Origin: Zunongwangia pacifica
Lineage (GTDB): Bacteria > Bacteroidota > Bacteroidia > Flavobacteriales > Flavobacteriaceae
Direction of reading: 5' to 3'
DNA: 64,000 nucleotides
Assembly (NCBI RefSeq): GCF_023499215.1
Contig: NZ_JAKHSK010000001.1
Coordinates: 62,001-126,000, forward strand
The position numbers and the translations under genes are program-made. Shown piece by piece: positions 42,101 to 51,152 of the stretch (the stretch's first letter is position 1; each line of letters starts with the position of its first letter). The notes under the pieces are model-generated. The model did not search any database and was not told where the DNA came from. It worked only from the letters and a program-made list of their open reading frames with translations.

Positions 42101-42889
42101 TTGAAATTAAGTTTATTTTATTTTTTATTGATAGGTGTTCTTGTCACCTCTTGTGTGTCTCGAGAAGAAATTGTTTACTTCCAAGATATGGAAAATTTAC
42201 AAGTGCAAACTAATTCTACACAAACTTTTAATAACTTACAAATAAAGCCTAATGATAGGCTGGCTATTACTGTGTCTGCAGAAGAAATTGAAGCAACTAT
42301 GCCATTCAATTTACCATATCTAGGTAATAGCGTAGGAAGTCAGAATGGAGAAATTCGAGTAAGTGGTACACCAACTTTGCAAACCTATTTGGTAAATAGT
42401 GATGGAGAAATACAATTTCCGGTATTAGGTTCTTTAAAAGTAGCTGGTTTAGATCGGAAAGAAGTTTCTAAGAAATTAGAAAATGAAATAGCAGAATATG
42501 TACAAAACCCGATAGTGAATGTTCAAATAACAAATTTTCAAATTAGTGTGTTAGGAGAAGTGAATCGTCCCGGTACATTTGCTATTACCGATGAATATGT
42601 TAGTTTGCCTAAAGCATTGGGGCTAGCGGGTGACATGAGTATCTATGGAAAGCGTAAAAATGTTTTGGTAGTTAGAGAAAAAGAGAATGGGCAGAAAAAA
42701 TATGCTTATTTAGACTTAACAGATGCCAATGTCATCAATTCTCCATATTATTATTTACAACAAAACGATGTTGTATATGTTGAACCTAATGGACCACAAA
42801 GACAGTCTGCTAGTTACAACCGAAATGCTTCTGTATATATATCTATAGCTTCGGTTTTGGTTTCACTTGTCGTATTAATAACCCGATAA
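42101..42889 (+). CDS. Polysaccharide export lipoprotein (Wza family)
   Basis: 262 residues. The TTG start gives a lipoprotein signal peptide (LFYFLLIGVLVTSC, Cys18), which an internal ATG would lose, so TTG is preferred. The Poly_export domain follows (NDRLAITVSAEE, TYLVNSDGEIQFPVLGSLKV) and one SLBB domain (ISVLGEVNRPGTFAITDEY). A C-terminal hydrophobic helix (SVYISIASVLVSLVVLITR) would span the outer membrane as in Wza. It forms the export channel, working with Wzc encoded four bases downstream. Confidence 0.9.
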   Translation: MKLSLFYFLLIGVLVTSCVSREEIVYFQDMENLQVQTNSTQTFNNLQIKPNDRLAITVSAEEIEATMPFNLPYLGNSVGSQNGEIRVSGTPTLQTYLVNSDGEIQFPVLGSLKVAGLDRKEVSKKLENEIAEYVQNPIVNVQITNFQISVLGEVNRPGTFAITDEYVSLPKALGLAGDMSIYGKRKNVLVVREKENGQKKYAYLDLTDANVINSPYYYLQQNDVVYVEPNGPQRQSASYNRNASVYISIASVLVSLVVLITR

Positions 42890-42893
42890 TTTT

Positions 42894-45284
42894 ATGAACG
42901 AGAATACTAATTTCCAGGAAGAAGAAATTAACATTCGAGAAGAACTCGAGAAATATTTAAAATATTGGCCTTGGTTCGTAATGTCTGCTGGGATAGCGTT
43001 AATTCTGGCTTTTTTCTATTTAAAATTAGCAACACCAATTTATTCGACAACTGCTAGTATTATCATAAAAGATGAGGATACTAAATCTCCAGCAACTTCT
43101 GGTCTGTCTTCTTTTGCTGATTTAGGAGTACTCGAAGGTTTAAAAACAAGCAGTATCGAGAACGAGATTGGGTTGTTGGAATCTAAGCGGATGATGACTA
43201 AAACTATCAAATCTTTAGATTTAAATATTCAATATTATTACTCAGATTTTTTAATTACAAAAGAACTCTATAAAAATAACCCTTTTAAAGTTAGTATTTT
43301 AAGTCTTAATGATGAAGATTTAAATAAAGCTGTAGAAAATGAAATTAATTTTTTTACCATTAAAGAGAATAAAGAAGGTTTTGAAATTTATTCTGAAAAT
43401 ATTGATAAAAAGTTAAAGGGTAAATTTGGAGATCCTTTAAATATAGGTTTTGCGGATATAGTTATTCGAAAAAATACTAATTACATACAACCAGAAAAAG
43501 ATAGTGGGGAGTTTAGTTTTAAGATTTCCAACCTTGAAAATATCGTTGCGGTGTACAAATCAAAATTAAAAGTTGCATTGGTCGATGATAATTCAACTTT
43601 AATAGATCTAAGTTTAGATGATCATATTCCTGCAAAAGCTCAAGATATATTAGATCAATTAATAGTAGAGTATAATAAAGAAGCAATAATCGATAAAAAT
43701 TTAGTAGCTTCTAATACCGCTGAATTCATTGATGAACGCTTAAAAGTAATTAATTCAGAGTTAGATTCAGTTGAAATAAATAAAGAAGAATTTAAAGAAG
43801 ATAAAAAGCTAACTGATATAAAGGCTGAATCTGAGATTTTTTTAAATAACGCAAGTGATTTTAAAAAAGAGCGACAAAGAGTTACCACTCAATCGCAATT
43901 AGCAAAGGCGATGTTGGATTTTTTACAAAAAGGAGATAATTCGGATCTATTGCCTATGAATTTAGGAATAGAAGGAGAAGGTGTCAACCAACAGATTTCA
44001 GATTATAACGAATTAGTCTTACAGCGTAATCGAATTTTAGAATCCTCTACAGAAAAGAACCCAGTTATTAAAAATTTAGATCGTCAGATTAATCAAACAC
44101 GTTCTGTGGTTACGCAAAGTTTACAACGCTTAAAATCCAATTTAGATATATCGTTAAATGAGCTAGAAAATGAGTCAGAATTAATCCAATCTAGAATTTC
44201 TGATGTTCCATCTATGGAACGTACTTATCGAGGAATAGATCGTCAGCAACAAATTAAAGAAGCACTATATTTATTCTTACTGCAAAAAAGAGAAGAAAAT
44301 TCGTTATCATTAGCTGTCACGGCACCCAAAGCAAAAATTGTGGATAATGCTTATACTAACGTGAATCCCGTAGCTCCAAAATCTAAATTGGTATTGTTAG
44401 GAGGATTGGTAATAGGTTTGTTAATTCCATTTGGAATTATTTATGGTAAAAATCTTCTTAATAATAAGGTGAAGAATAGAGGGGATTTAGAAAGAAAAGC
44501 AAAACAAATTCCAATAGTTGGTGAAATTCCCAGAATTGATAAAAAAGAGAATCATTTAATCACCGAGGCAGATCGTTCGGTGTTAGCCGAGTCCTTTAGG
44601 ATTGCAATTACCAACATGCAGTATTTACTGATTAATAAAACTGATAAGCAAAAGGGGATTAAAATGTTGGTTACATCCACGGTTAAAGGAGAAGGGAAGA
44701 CGTTTACTTCTATAAACTTAGCATTGACTCTTGCGAATATGGGCAAAAAAGTAATTGTGGTAGGAGCAGATTTACGTAATCCTCAGCTGCAGCGGTATGA
44801 TGTGGGATCAAGGAAACACTTGGGGGTTAGTGATTATTTAATTAATGAAGATTTACAATTAAATAATCTTATTGAGCAAACGAAATTTAATAAGAATTTA
44901 GACTTTTTGACTTCAGGGAGCATACCTCCAAATCCTTCAGAATTATTAAGGCATCGTAGACTCGGGGAGATGTTGGGTATGCTAGAAGAGCAATACGATT
45001 ATATAATTCTTGATACAGCACCTTGTATGCTTGTCGCTGATACTTTCTTGATCAGCCAGTATGCTGATATTACGCTTTACGTGGTAAGGGCCTCATACAC
45101 AGAAAAAGCTTTATTGCAATTCCCAATTGATTCTAAGGAGGCAGGAAAGTTGCATGACATTAGTTTTGTGTTGAACGATGTGGACACCGCGAACTTTGGG
45201 TACTATGGGAATAAATATGGCTATTCGTATGGATATTCTGAGGATGAAAGTTTTATAGATAAAATCAAGAAGTATTTTGATTAA
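42894..45284 (+). CDS. Chain-length regulator and tyrosine kinase (Wzc, BY-kinase)
   Basis: 796 residues. The Wzz domain has membrane helices near 30-50 and 500-520 and a long coiled-coil periplasmic segment. The cytoplasmic kinase has Walker A VKGEGKT at about 597-603, Walker A' VVGADLRNPQ near 622 and Walker B IILDTAP near 703. The tail YYGNKYGYSYGY is the tyrosine cluster for autophosphorylation. It controls polymerisation and export with the Wza-like lipoprotein. No partner phosphatase gene is visible in the window. Confidence 0.92.
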   Translation: MNENTNFQEEEINIREELEKYLKYWPWFVMSAGIALILAFFYLKLATPIYSTTASIIIKDEDTKSPATSGLSSFADLGVLEGLKTSSIENEIGLLESKRMMTKTIKSLDLNIQYYYSDFLITKELYKNNPFKVSILSLNDEDLNKAVENEINFFTIKENKEGFEIYSENIDKKLKGKFGDPLNIGFADIVIRKNTNYIQPEKDSGEFSFKISNLENIVAVYKSKLKVALVDDNSTLIDLSLDDHIPAKAQDILDQLIVEYNKEAIIDKNLVASNTAEFIDERLKVINSELDSVEINKEEFKEDKKLTDIKAESEIFLNNASDFKKERQRVTTQSQLAKAMLDFLQKGDNSDLLPMNLGIEGEGVNQQISDYNELVLQRNRILESSTEKNPVIKNLDRQINQTRSVVTQSLQRLKSNLDISLNELENESELIQSRISDVPSMERTYRGIDRQQQIKEALYLFLLQKREENSLSLAVTAPKAKIVDNAYTNVNPVAPKSKLVLLGGLVIGLLIPFGIIYGKNLLNNKVKNRGDLERKAKQIPIVGEIPRIDKKENHLITEADRSVLAESFRIAITNMQYLLINKTDKQKGIKMLVTSTVKGEGKTFTSINLALTLANMGKKVIVVGADLRNPQLQRYDVGSRKHLGVSDYLINEDLQLNNLIEQTKFNKNLDFLTSGSIPPNPSELLRHRRLGEMLGMLEEQYDYIILDTAPCMLVADTFLISQYADITLYVVRASYTEKALLQFPIDSKEAGKLHDISFVLNDVDTANFGYYGNKYGYSYGYSEDESFIDKIKKYFD

Positions 45285-45416
45285 AATATAGATTTTATTA
45301 ATCTTATTATTTTTTTTATTTAAAGTGTGAACTTTTTAATTTTATTTTTTATATGTTATTAATTTAAATGAATTTGATAAAACTTTAAATTAGATTCAAA
45401 GATTTGTGGTTAAATG

Positions 45417-45446
45417 TTTTAAATACAAGATATTTTTTTATCTTCG
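45417..45446 (+). promoter_or_regulatory. Candidate promoter of the lipoprotein-YjbH genes
   Basis: TTTT (45417-45420), 18 bases, then TATCTTCG (45439-45446), a near match to TTTG-N19-TAnnTTTG, lying 55 bases before the lipoprotein ATG. AAATGTTTTAAAT occurs twice around it. If used, the terminal three genes could be expressed apart from the main operon. Confidence 0.35.
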
Positions 45447-45501
45447 ACAAATGTTTTAAATGAATTTACAACTTAACAGATAATTATATTAACTTAAACC
45501 A

Positions 45502-46593
45502 ATGCTTATGAAAACGAATTTTAACAATTCATGGCGAAGAGCGGCCTTTTTCGCTTTTTTAATTTTGACATCAGTTACATTGTATAATTGTAGTGATGAT
45601 GATGATAACCCTGGGCCAGTTATTACTGGAGAAGAAGTAAAAAAGGAATTTGAGGAAGGTGTTGAAGAAATGCCTGAATTAGAGGATGAGGATCCTACAG
45701 TAACTGAGCCTGATGTTGAAGCTGAGGTTGCTACCCCTGAGGCAACAACTACTGCAGCGGCAGATTTTAAAGCAGCAACAAGTACTGATGATTTGAGTGC
45801 AGAAAGTAAGGCAATTTATAATAGTCTTCAAACAACTAATGCAAATGTTCCTCAAAGTGCAAAAACTGTTGCTTCTACTTTGACAGAAGATCAGATTGCA
45901 GGGATGTTAGATATTGATCAGGATTTACCTTCTGATGTTCAAGCTGATGTTGATGCTATCATTGCGGCTATACCGGCTGATATTATGGCTTTGTTACCAG
46001 AAATCACCTTTGATTTTGGAACTAGCGCAACGGCTTCTGTATATGGGAAAGATGGTATTCAAGTATTGAATGTAGGTGTTGAATTGGATCCTGTAGCTCA
46101 GGTTGTGGATGCACCTTGTGAAGATATATATCGTGAGGCTTATGATGAAATAATTGCTACCCGTCAAGCAACACGTGATGATCAATTAGCAACCATTTTA
46201 GCTAACTTTAATAGAAGAATGGAAGCTGCAGGTACTAGATATACAACAAGAATAGCGGAAATTGATGGTGATGCTGATGCCTTCGCTGCTGAAATTGAAA
46301 TAGTTGCTGATGAATTTTTAGCCGCTGCAGCAGGTTTAGACGTTGCTGAGGAAGAATTAAAGTTGATGGCATTTTTAGTTGCTTTGGAAGGAAGAATGGA
46401 AATTCAGACTTGGTATGATGCTGCTGAAACTGTTATCAATGCAGCAAAAACTACTGAAGAGGCTGCTACTCAGACAAGAAAAGACGAGAAGGATGCTGCT
46501 GTGACTGCCAATTATCAGATAGCTAAAGAAGATGCAGATGCTATTTTAGCCGATGGTTTGGCCAACTGTCATAATCAGGGATCTGGTTCTTAG
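45502..46593 (+). CDS. Probable surface-exposed Ala-rich lipoprotein
   Basis: 363 residues, not recognised as a known family. A signal peptide ends at LYNC (Cys30), and the next residues are SDDDD, the acidic pattern described in Bacteroidetes as a signal for moving lipoproteins to the cell surface. Residues 40-110 are acidic and Ala/Thr-rich, low complexity; about 215-350 looks alpha-helical with many Ala, Glu and Asp (coiled-coil-like). Two further cysteines (PCEDIY and NCHNQ) could form a disulfide. Start may be the ATG at 45502 or at 45508. It stands between wzc and the two YjbH halves, suggesting a role in polysaccharide export or anchoring, which is inference. Confidence 0.75.
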   Translation: MLMKTNFNNSWRRAAFFAFLILTSVTLYNCSDDDDNPGPVITGEEVKKEFEEGVEEMPELEDEDPTVTEPDVEAEVATPEATTTAAADFKAATSTDDLSAESKAIYNSLQTTNANVPQSAKTVASTLTEDQIAGMLDIDQDLPSDVQADVDAIIAAIPADIMALLPEITFDFGTSATASVYGKDGIQVLNVGVELDPVAQVVDAPCEDIYREAYDEIIATRQATRDDQLATILANFNRRMEAAGTRYTTRIAEIDGDADAFAAEIEIVADEFLAAAAGLDVAEEELKLMAFLVALEGRMEIQTWYDAAETVINAAKTTEEAATQTRKDEKDAAVTANYQIAKEDADAILADGLANCHNQGSGS

Positions 46594-46627
46594 TCAATAA
46601 TATAGAAGCATAATTATATTAAAATAT

Positions 46628-47458
46628 ATGTTACAAGAAAACCTGTTGTTTAAATCTTTTATTAAAACAACAGGTTTTTTGTTTTTATTGCTTTTGTCTA
46701 TTTACGGATATAGTCAGAACAATTTTTTAGGTAAGCCAGGCTACATGACCATCCCTACCGCAGATTGGAAGGATGGTCATGAACTTGGCTTTTCTTATGG
46801 TTTTATACCAGCGGCCTATTCAGATGATACTTTTAGTCCAGGATCGGAAGAAAACGATGTTGATGTTTATAGTGTTAGAGTTAAGCTTACCCAGTTTATG
46901 GAGGTTAATTTTGGGATTTTTTATCGGTCCGAAATTTCTGATAAGATTGGAGTGGGGGATCGTCAGTTAGATTTTAGGTTCAGGATACTAAAAGAAAAGC
47001 AGTATTGGCCTGCCATTGTTTTAGGGTGGACACCTCCCGGGTCTAGGTCTCCTGTTATTTCACATGATTATTTAGTGGCTACTAAGAATTTTCAATCCTC
47101 ATTAGGGAAATTTCAGGTTTCTTTAGGTTATGGTTCTCCTTATTTTCTTTATAGAAATTTAGAAGATGATAACAATTTTTGGGAAAGTCTGCAGTTTAGA
47201 AAAAAGCAATCGTTTGGCAATAATACATATTTAACAGGTGTTTATGGTGGGGTTTCTTACGAACCTTTACATTTTTTAGGAGCGAGTCTGGAATATAATA
47301 CTTCTACCTTTAATGCCGGTGTGTATGCAAAACTATGGAATGAGCACATTATGTTGCAAGCCTATACTTTTGAAGGAAAAGAGCTAGCTTTTAATATTAA
47401 CCTGCAATTTTCACTACATTTTTTACCCAGATCATTAAGAAGATATGAAAAGAAATAA
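46628..47458 (+). CDS. YjbH/GfcD-like outer-membrane barrel, N-terminal half
   Basis: 276 residues with a signal peptide (FLFLLLLSIYGYSQ). The first mature block NFLGKPGYMTIPTADWKDGH matches the N-terminal signature of the YjbH family (a 'G...TPTA...DG' pattern), and the rest is alternating beta strands (FRFRILKEKQYWPAIVLGWT, FQVSLGYGSP, INLQFSLHF). In proteobacteria this is only the first half of a single ~700-residue protein of Yjb and group 4 capsule systems. The downstream gene supplies the second half and overlaps by 14 bases. Confidence 0.78.
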   Translation: MLQENLLFKSFIKTTGFLFLLLLSIYGYSQNNFLGKPGYMTIPTADWKDGHELGFSYGFIPAAYSDDTFSPGSEENDVDVYSVRVKLTQFMEVNFGIFYRSEISDKIGVGDRQLDFRFRILKEKQYWPAIVLGWTPPGSRSPVISHDYLVATKNFQSSLGKFQVSLGYGSPYFLYRNLEDDNNFWESLQFRKKQSFGNNTYLTGVYGGVSYEPLHFLGASLEYNTSTFNAGVYAKLWNEHIMLQAYTFEGKELAFNINLQFSLHFLPRSLRRYEKK

Positions 47459-48578
47459 TGTCCTTTTTGTTTTATTCTTTCTGATCACCTTGGCATTTTC
47501 AGGTCAGGAGCTGGAAAAAGCACTCTATGATGAGGGTTTTGAAAATGTGCTTATAGAAGAAAAAGAAGATACTCTAAAAATATTTTTTGAGTTCAGGGAG
47601 TTCAGGAGTCCATATCATAGTATGCGCTTTGCAAATGATATAGTCTCAAGCTTTGTAGAGGGAAAGCATATAGAATGGATTCCGTTGCACCATAATGTGC
47701 CTATTGGGAAATATAATGCAGATTCCTATAATTTTAATACCCTATCTTCTGCGGATTTAGAATTTTATAATGCAAATAATAGACCCTTTAAAAATTATCG
47801 ATTTAATATTAGGATAAGGCCTTTTGTGGCTGCCAGGTTTGGATATTATTCGAGTCCATTTCAAACGGTGTTTGATGCTATTGTAGATACTCGAATTTAT
47901 CTGGCCAAAGGGTTAAGCGCACAAACCGGTTTGGTTATTCCTATTCAAAATTCTTTAAATAATACGAGTATGGAGTCTCGTGTTGCTCCTAGTATGATTA
48001 GTTATTTTACCCAATTTAAGCCTGGGCATTTCGCTAATATTTCCTATGGCACCTATCATAACGATCGCTACGGTCTGGATGTGCAATATCGATATGGGCT
48101 GCCCTCTAAAAATTGGAGTGTAGGTATAGAAGCTGGTTTAACGGGATTTTATTATGAGGATGGGTTTAGGGATGTTATATTCTCAAATATGAGTAAAGTA
48201 CATTTTTTGGCAGACATCGAGTATCATTTACCGATAGAAAACCTTAATGTGAGGGCAAGTGTAGGTCGATTTATTTATGAGGATTTTGGCGGTCGGGTAG
48301 ATCTTATAAAACAATTTGGACTTGTTGATGTAGGTCTTTTTGGTACGTATACCCAAAATGGGGCTACGGCTGGTTTTCAATTTGCGATCCCTATTTTTCC
48401 TGGTAATATTTTTAAAACTAAAAAAGTTCAGCTTAGAACTACCGAGGAGTTTCGATGGGAATACACCTATAATAACGAAGATCGTGTAGGTCTTAAATAT
48501 AGAATGGGAGCTCCAAGGCTGGTAGATGTCTTGAGGCAATATCGTGTTGATTTTATTCAGTCTTTAAAGGAGCAGTAG
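47445..48578 (+). CDS. YjbH/GfcD-like outer-membrane barrel, C-terminal half
   Basis: 377 residues. It has its own signal peptide (MKRNNVLFVLFFLITLAFSG), then a short alpha/beta segment (1-110) and a beta-rich domain resembling the C-terminal half of YjbH: RIRPFVAARFGYYSSPFQ, GLSAQTGLVIPIQNS, SYGTYHNDRYGLDVQYRY, ADIEYHLPIENLNVRASVGR and GFQFAIPIFPG. The own signal peptide shows that this is a separately secreted protein and not a frameshifted gene. It probably pairs with the preceding barrel in the outer membrane. Confidence 0.75.
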   Translation: MKRNNVLFVLFFLITLAFSGQELEKALYDEGFENVLIEEKEDTLKIFFEFREFRSPYHSMRFANDIVSSFVEGKHIEWIPLHHNVPIGKYNADSYNFNTLSSADLEFYNANNRPFKNYRFNIRIRPFVAARFGYYSSPFQTVFDAIVDTRIYLAKGLSAQTGLVIPIQNSLNNTSMESRVAPSMISYFTQFKPGHFANISYGTYHNDRYGLDVQYRYGLPSKNWSVGIEAGLTGFYYEDGFRDVIFSNMSKVHFLADIEYHLPIENLNVRASVGRFIYEDFGGRVDLIKQFGLVDVGLFGTYTQNGATAGFQFAIPIFPGNIFKTKKVQLRTTEEFRWEYTYNNEDRVGLKYRMGAPRLVDVLRQYRVDFIQSLKEQ

Positions 48579-48585
48579 CTTTCTT

Positions 48586-49209
48586 TTATAGCTCAACAAT
48601 ACTTATTCCATTAATCAGTCTATTTTTGCTATCCATTACGGCTGAATTTATAAATAGAGTAGGCCCAATGTTTTTCTTTCCGAAGTCATCGTGAACATGG
48701 CCAAACAAATGTAATTGCGGTTTTATGTCTACTATTTGCTTTAATAATTCTTCACAGCCAATATTCTTATACGTTTTACTTTCATCTAAAATCCCGTAAG
48801 GAGGTGTGTGGGTAATTAGGATATCAGTATTATGTGGAATTAGGTTCCATTTTTTCCGAATCGTCCTTCCTCTTTCAAGGTTAAATGCCCAATTTCCATT
48901 CCCAGGCGTGTAAGGACTTCCCCAAATTTTTAAGCCTTCAATTGTAATTCCTTGATCTTTTAAATAATGAATGTTTTTTGGAATAAGGTCTTTTAGGTGA
49001 TTACGATGTTTTTCTAAAAAGAAATCATGATTTCCGGCAACTAAAATTTTATACCGATGTGGTTGTTTTGAAAACCATTGTAGAAAATTTAAGGTTTCCA
49101 GTCTTGTGCCGCCTTCTGTAAAGTCTCCACAGTGAATAAGAAAGTCTCCTTTGGGGATTTCTAAATTCTTATGCTTGTTATGAGTGTCTGAAATTGAAAT
49201 TAAGCGCAT
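48586..49209 (-). CDS. Metallophosphoesterase (calcineurin-like, soluble)
   Basis: 207 residues, cytoplasmic, without signal peptide. Metal-binding motifs: SISDTHNKH, IHCGDFTEGG, VAGNHDFFL, ITHTPPYG and HLFGHVHDDFG. The compact form and the motifs fit the small class of MPPED1-like or class III phosphodiesterases. Substrate unknown. It is convergent with the YjbH gene (7-bp gap) and follows a two-helix membrane protein after nine bases on its own strand, forming a small operon. Confidence 0.87.
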   Translation of the reverse strand: MRLISISDTHNKHKNLEIPKGDFLIHCGDFTEGGTRLETLNFLQWFSKQPHRYKILVAGNHDFFLEKHRNHLKDLIPKNIHYLKDQGITIEGLKIWGSPYTPGNGNWAFNLERGRTIRKKWNLIPHNTDILITHTPPYGILDESKTYKNIGCEELLKQIVDIKPQLHLFGHVHDDFGKKNIGPTLFINSAVMDSKNRLINGISIVEL

Positions 49210-49218
49210 AGGCCAATT

Positions 49219-49443
49219 TTATTCGCCATCAACAACACCATCTTCCTGCTCTTGGGAAATATAATCTTTATCTACCGGTAAAAATTTATTAGTGATTTTG
49301 GTAAGTGCGAATGCAATAATTACTGCAGTAAAGGCAAAAAAGATGAACTTTACCAGTAAGCTATCGCTCATAGCAAAACTGTAAAATGCTAAGAAAATCT
49401 CAGCAATAATAAACAGTATTTTTATAGATAGCTTTAAAATCAT
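49219..49443 (-). CDS. Small two-helix membrane protein
   Basis: 74 residues with two predicted membrane helices (LSIKILFIIAEIFLAFYSFA and VKFIFFAFTAVIIAFAL) and an acidic tail (SQEQEDGVVDGE). Not recognised. Gap of nine bases to the phosphoesterase downstream makes it the first gene of a two-gene operon; the acidic C-terminus probably faces the cytoplasm. Confidence 0.6.
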   Translation of the reverse strand: MILKLSIKILFIIAEIFLAFYSFAMSDSLLVKFIFFAFTAVIIAFALTKITNKFLPVDKDYISQEQEDGVVDGE

Positions 49444-49625
49444 TGGTTATTTAGTTAATAATTGCAAATATATATCCTAATCCCGGTTATTGTGTAACAA
49501 ATTATCAGCTTTGACTTAAATTTAACGTGTCCATTTTATTCAAAATCGACTTTTTAGTTAAATATTCTTAATCTTACGTACCGCTGGGTTTAAGTATCGT
49601 AAATTTCAATTAAAAGCCTTTTATT

Positions 49626-51152
49626 TTGAAAAAGAAAATTAAAGTATTTATACCAATATTGGTCGTTTTAATCTTGCTTTTTATTGTTGGATTATTTCTC
49701 AATTCTTTTGTCGAGAAAAAGGCTGTAAGCTTACTTCAGGAACAGTTGCCAGAATTAAAATTCGATAGACTCCAGGTGCAGGTTTTTAAAAATAGTGCTG
49801 AATTATCGAAAATTCGTTTAAAGCGAGGAGAGGTGAATATCCGTTCAGAGAAATTAGAAGTTAGCGGATTGGATTACTGGGAATTTCTCATTGAAAACAA
49901 TATTGAACTTAATACTATCGAAATTAGTGATCCCGAAATAATCTATCGCGCTGAAAAAAATAAGTCGAAGGAAAAAGACGCTATTGCGACAAAGGGGAAC
50001 TCGACTTCAAAAGAGCTTAATAAGCGTATTTCAGTTGAAAAGATTATGCTGAATCATGGGAATTTTGCTTTGTTGGATAGTGTTTCTGAAGAAAAAATGA
50101 AGGTGAAAACTTTCCATTTTCAGCTTAATAATTTACAAATAGATGGTGTTAGTATTCAAAAAAAGATTCCATTTGAGTTTGAAAATTTCAACTTAGATGC
50201 GGATTCAATTTCCTTGAAGGTGGACGAAAGACATATCATGCAGGTGGCTAAAGTTGAGCTTCAGAAAAGAAAAAGTTTGGTAAAAGGACTGTTGTTAAAA
50301 TCGGTTTATTCGAAAGAAGAATTTCAACAAAATACGCCTATCGAGAAAGATCGTTATGACTTAACCGTTGATAGTCTTGCGATTGAAGATCAGGATTTCG
50401 GTTTTAAAAACGATAGTCTTTTGTTTATGGCCTCAAGATTTTTAATTCATAAAGCAGATTTTCAGATATACAGGGATAAAACCCTGCCCGATGATACCAG
50501 CATAAAACCGATGTACAGCGAAATGTTAAGAAAATTGCCATTTTTGCTTAAACTGGATACTTTAAAGGTAGGAAATACAAGGATAGTTTATGAAGAGCGT
50601 ATAAAATTAGATCGGCCGCCGGGCAATGTTGTATTTAAAAATGTACAGGGAGAAATATCTAATCTTACTAATTTTAGTAATAAAGCCGAGTTTCCTACGA
50701 CCAGGGTTATTGCGAATGCCGATTTTATGAACCAGGCACAGTTGCAAATAAATTGGGGCTTTAAAGTGAACAACCTAAGTGATTGGTTCTCGATTTCTGG
50801 AAAAATGGGGACGCTATCAGCTAAAAATATGAATGGCTTTTTAAAATCGGGGATGAATGTGAAAGCAGAAGGTGATATTACTAATATGGATTTTAATTTT
50901 TCGGGGAATCGAAATGTGGCTACTGGTGGAGTGGATATAGCTTATAAGGATTTTAAAATCGAAGTACTAAAAAAAGATGGCACCCAAAAAAGTGGAATAT
51001 TAACCACCATCGCCAATGTTTTTGTAAAACATAATGGCGAAAGTGGTGAAAATGTAAATAAGGGTTTAGAGATAACCCGAGATAGAACTAAATCTTTTTG
51101 GAATTACTTTTGGTCCTGTATAAAAAAAGGAGCGCTTAAAACCTTTACCTAA
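49626..51152 (+). CDS. AsmA-like/DUF748-type membrane-anchored protein
   Basis: 508 residues. A TTG start gives an N-terminal signal anchor (KKKIKVFIPILVVLILLFIV). The long periplasmic part is rich in short beta strands separated by polar turns, with LKFDRLQVQVFKNSAELSKI, IELNTIEISDPEIIYRAEKN and PPGNVVFKNVQGEISNLTNF. These resemble the repeating beta-groove structure of AsmA and DUF748 proteins that bridge inner and outer membranes. A lipid-transport role is possible by analogy only. It converges on the universal stress protein gene with a four-base overlap. Confidence 0.6.
   Translation: MKKKIKVFIPILVVLILLFIVGLFLNSFVEKKAVSLLQEQLPELKFDRLQVQVFKNSAELSKIRLKRGEVNIRSEKLEVSGLDYWEFLIENNIELNTIEISDPEIIYRAEKNKSKEKDAIATKGNSTSKELNKRISVEKIMLNHGNFALLDSVSEEKMKVKTFHFQLNNLQIDGVSIQKKIPFEFENFNLDADSISLKVDERHIMQVAKVELQKRKSLVKGLLLKSVYSKEEFQQNTPIEKDRYDLTVDSLAIEDQDFGFKNDSLLFMASRFLIHKADFQIYRDKTLPDDTSIKPMYSEMLRKLPFLLKLDTLKVGNTRIVYEERIKLDRPPGNVVFKNVQGEISNLTNFSNKAEFPTTRVIANADFMNQAQLQINWGFKVNNLSDWFSISGKMGTLSAKNMNGFLKSGMNVKAEGDITNMDFNFSGNRNVATGGVDIAYKDFKIEVLKKDGTQKSGILTTIANVFVKHNGESGENVNKGLEITRDRTKSFWNYFWSCIKKGALKTFT

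Noticed and set aside
47440-47460. Frameshift explanation for the split YjbH
   Set aside because: The second ORF begins with a full signal peptide of its own at the overlap, which a frameshifted single gene would not have.
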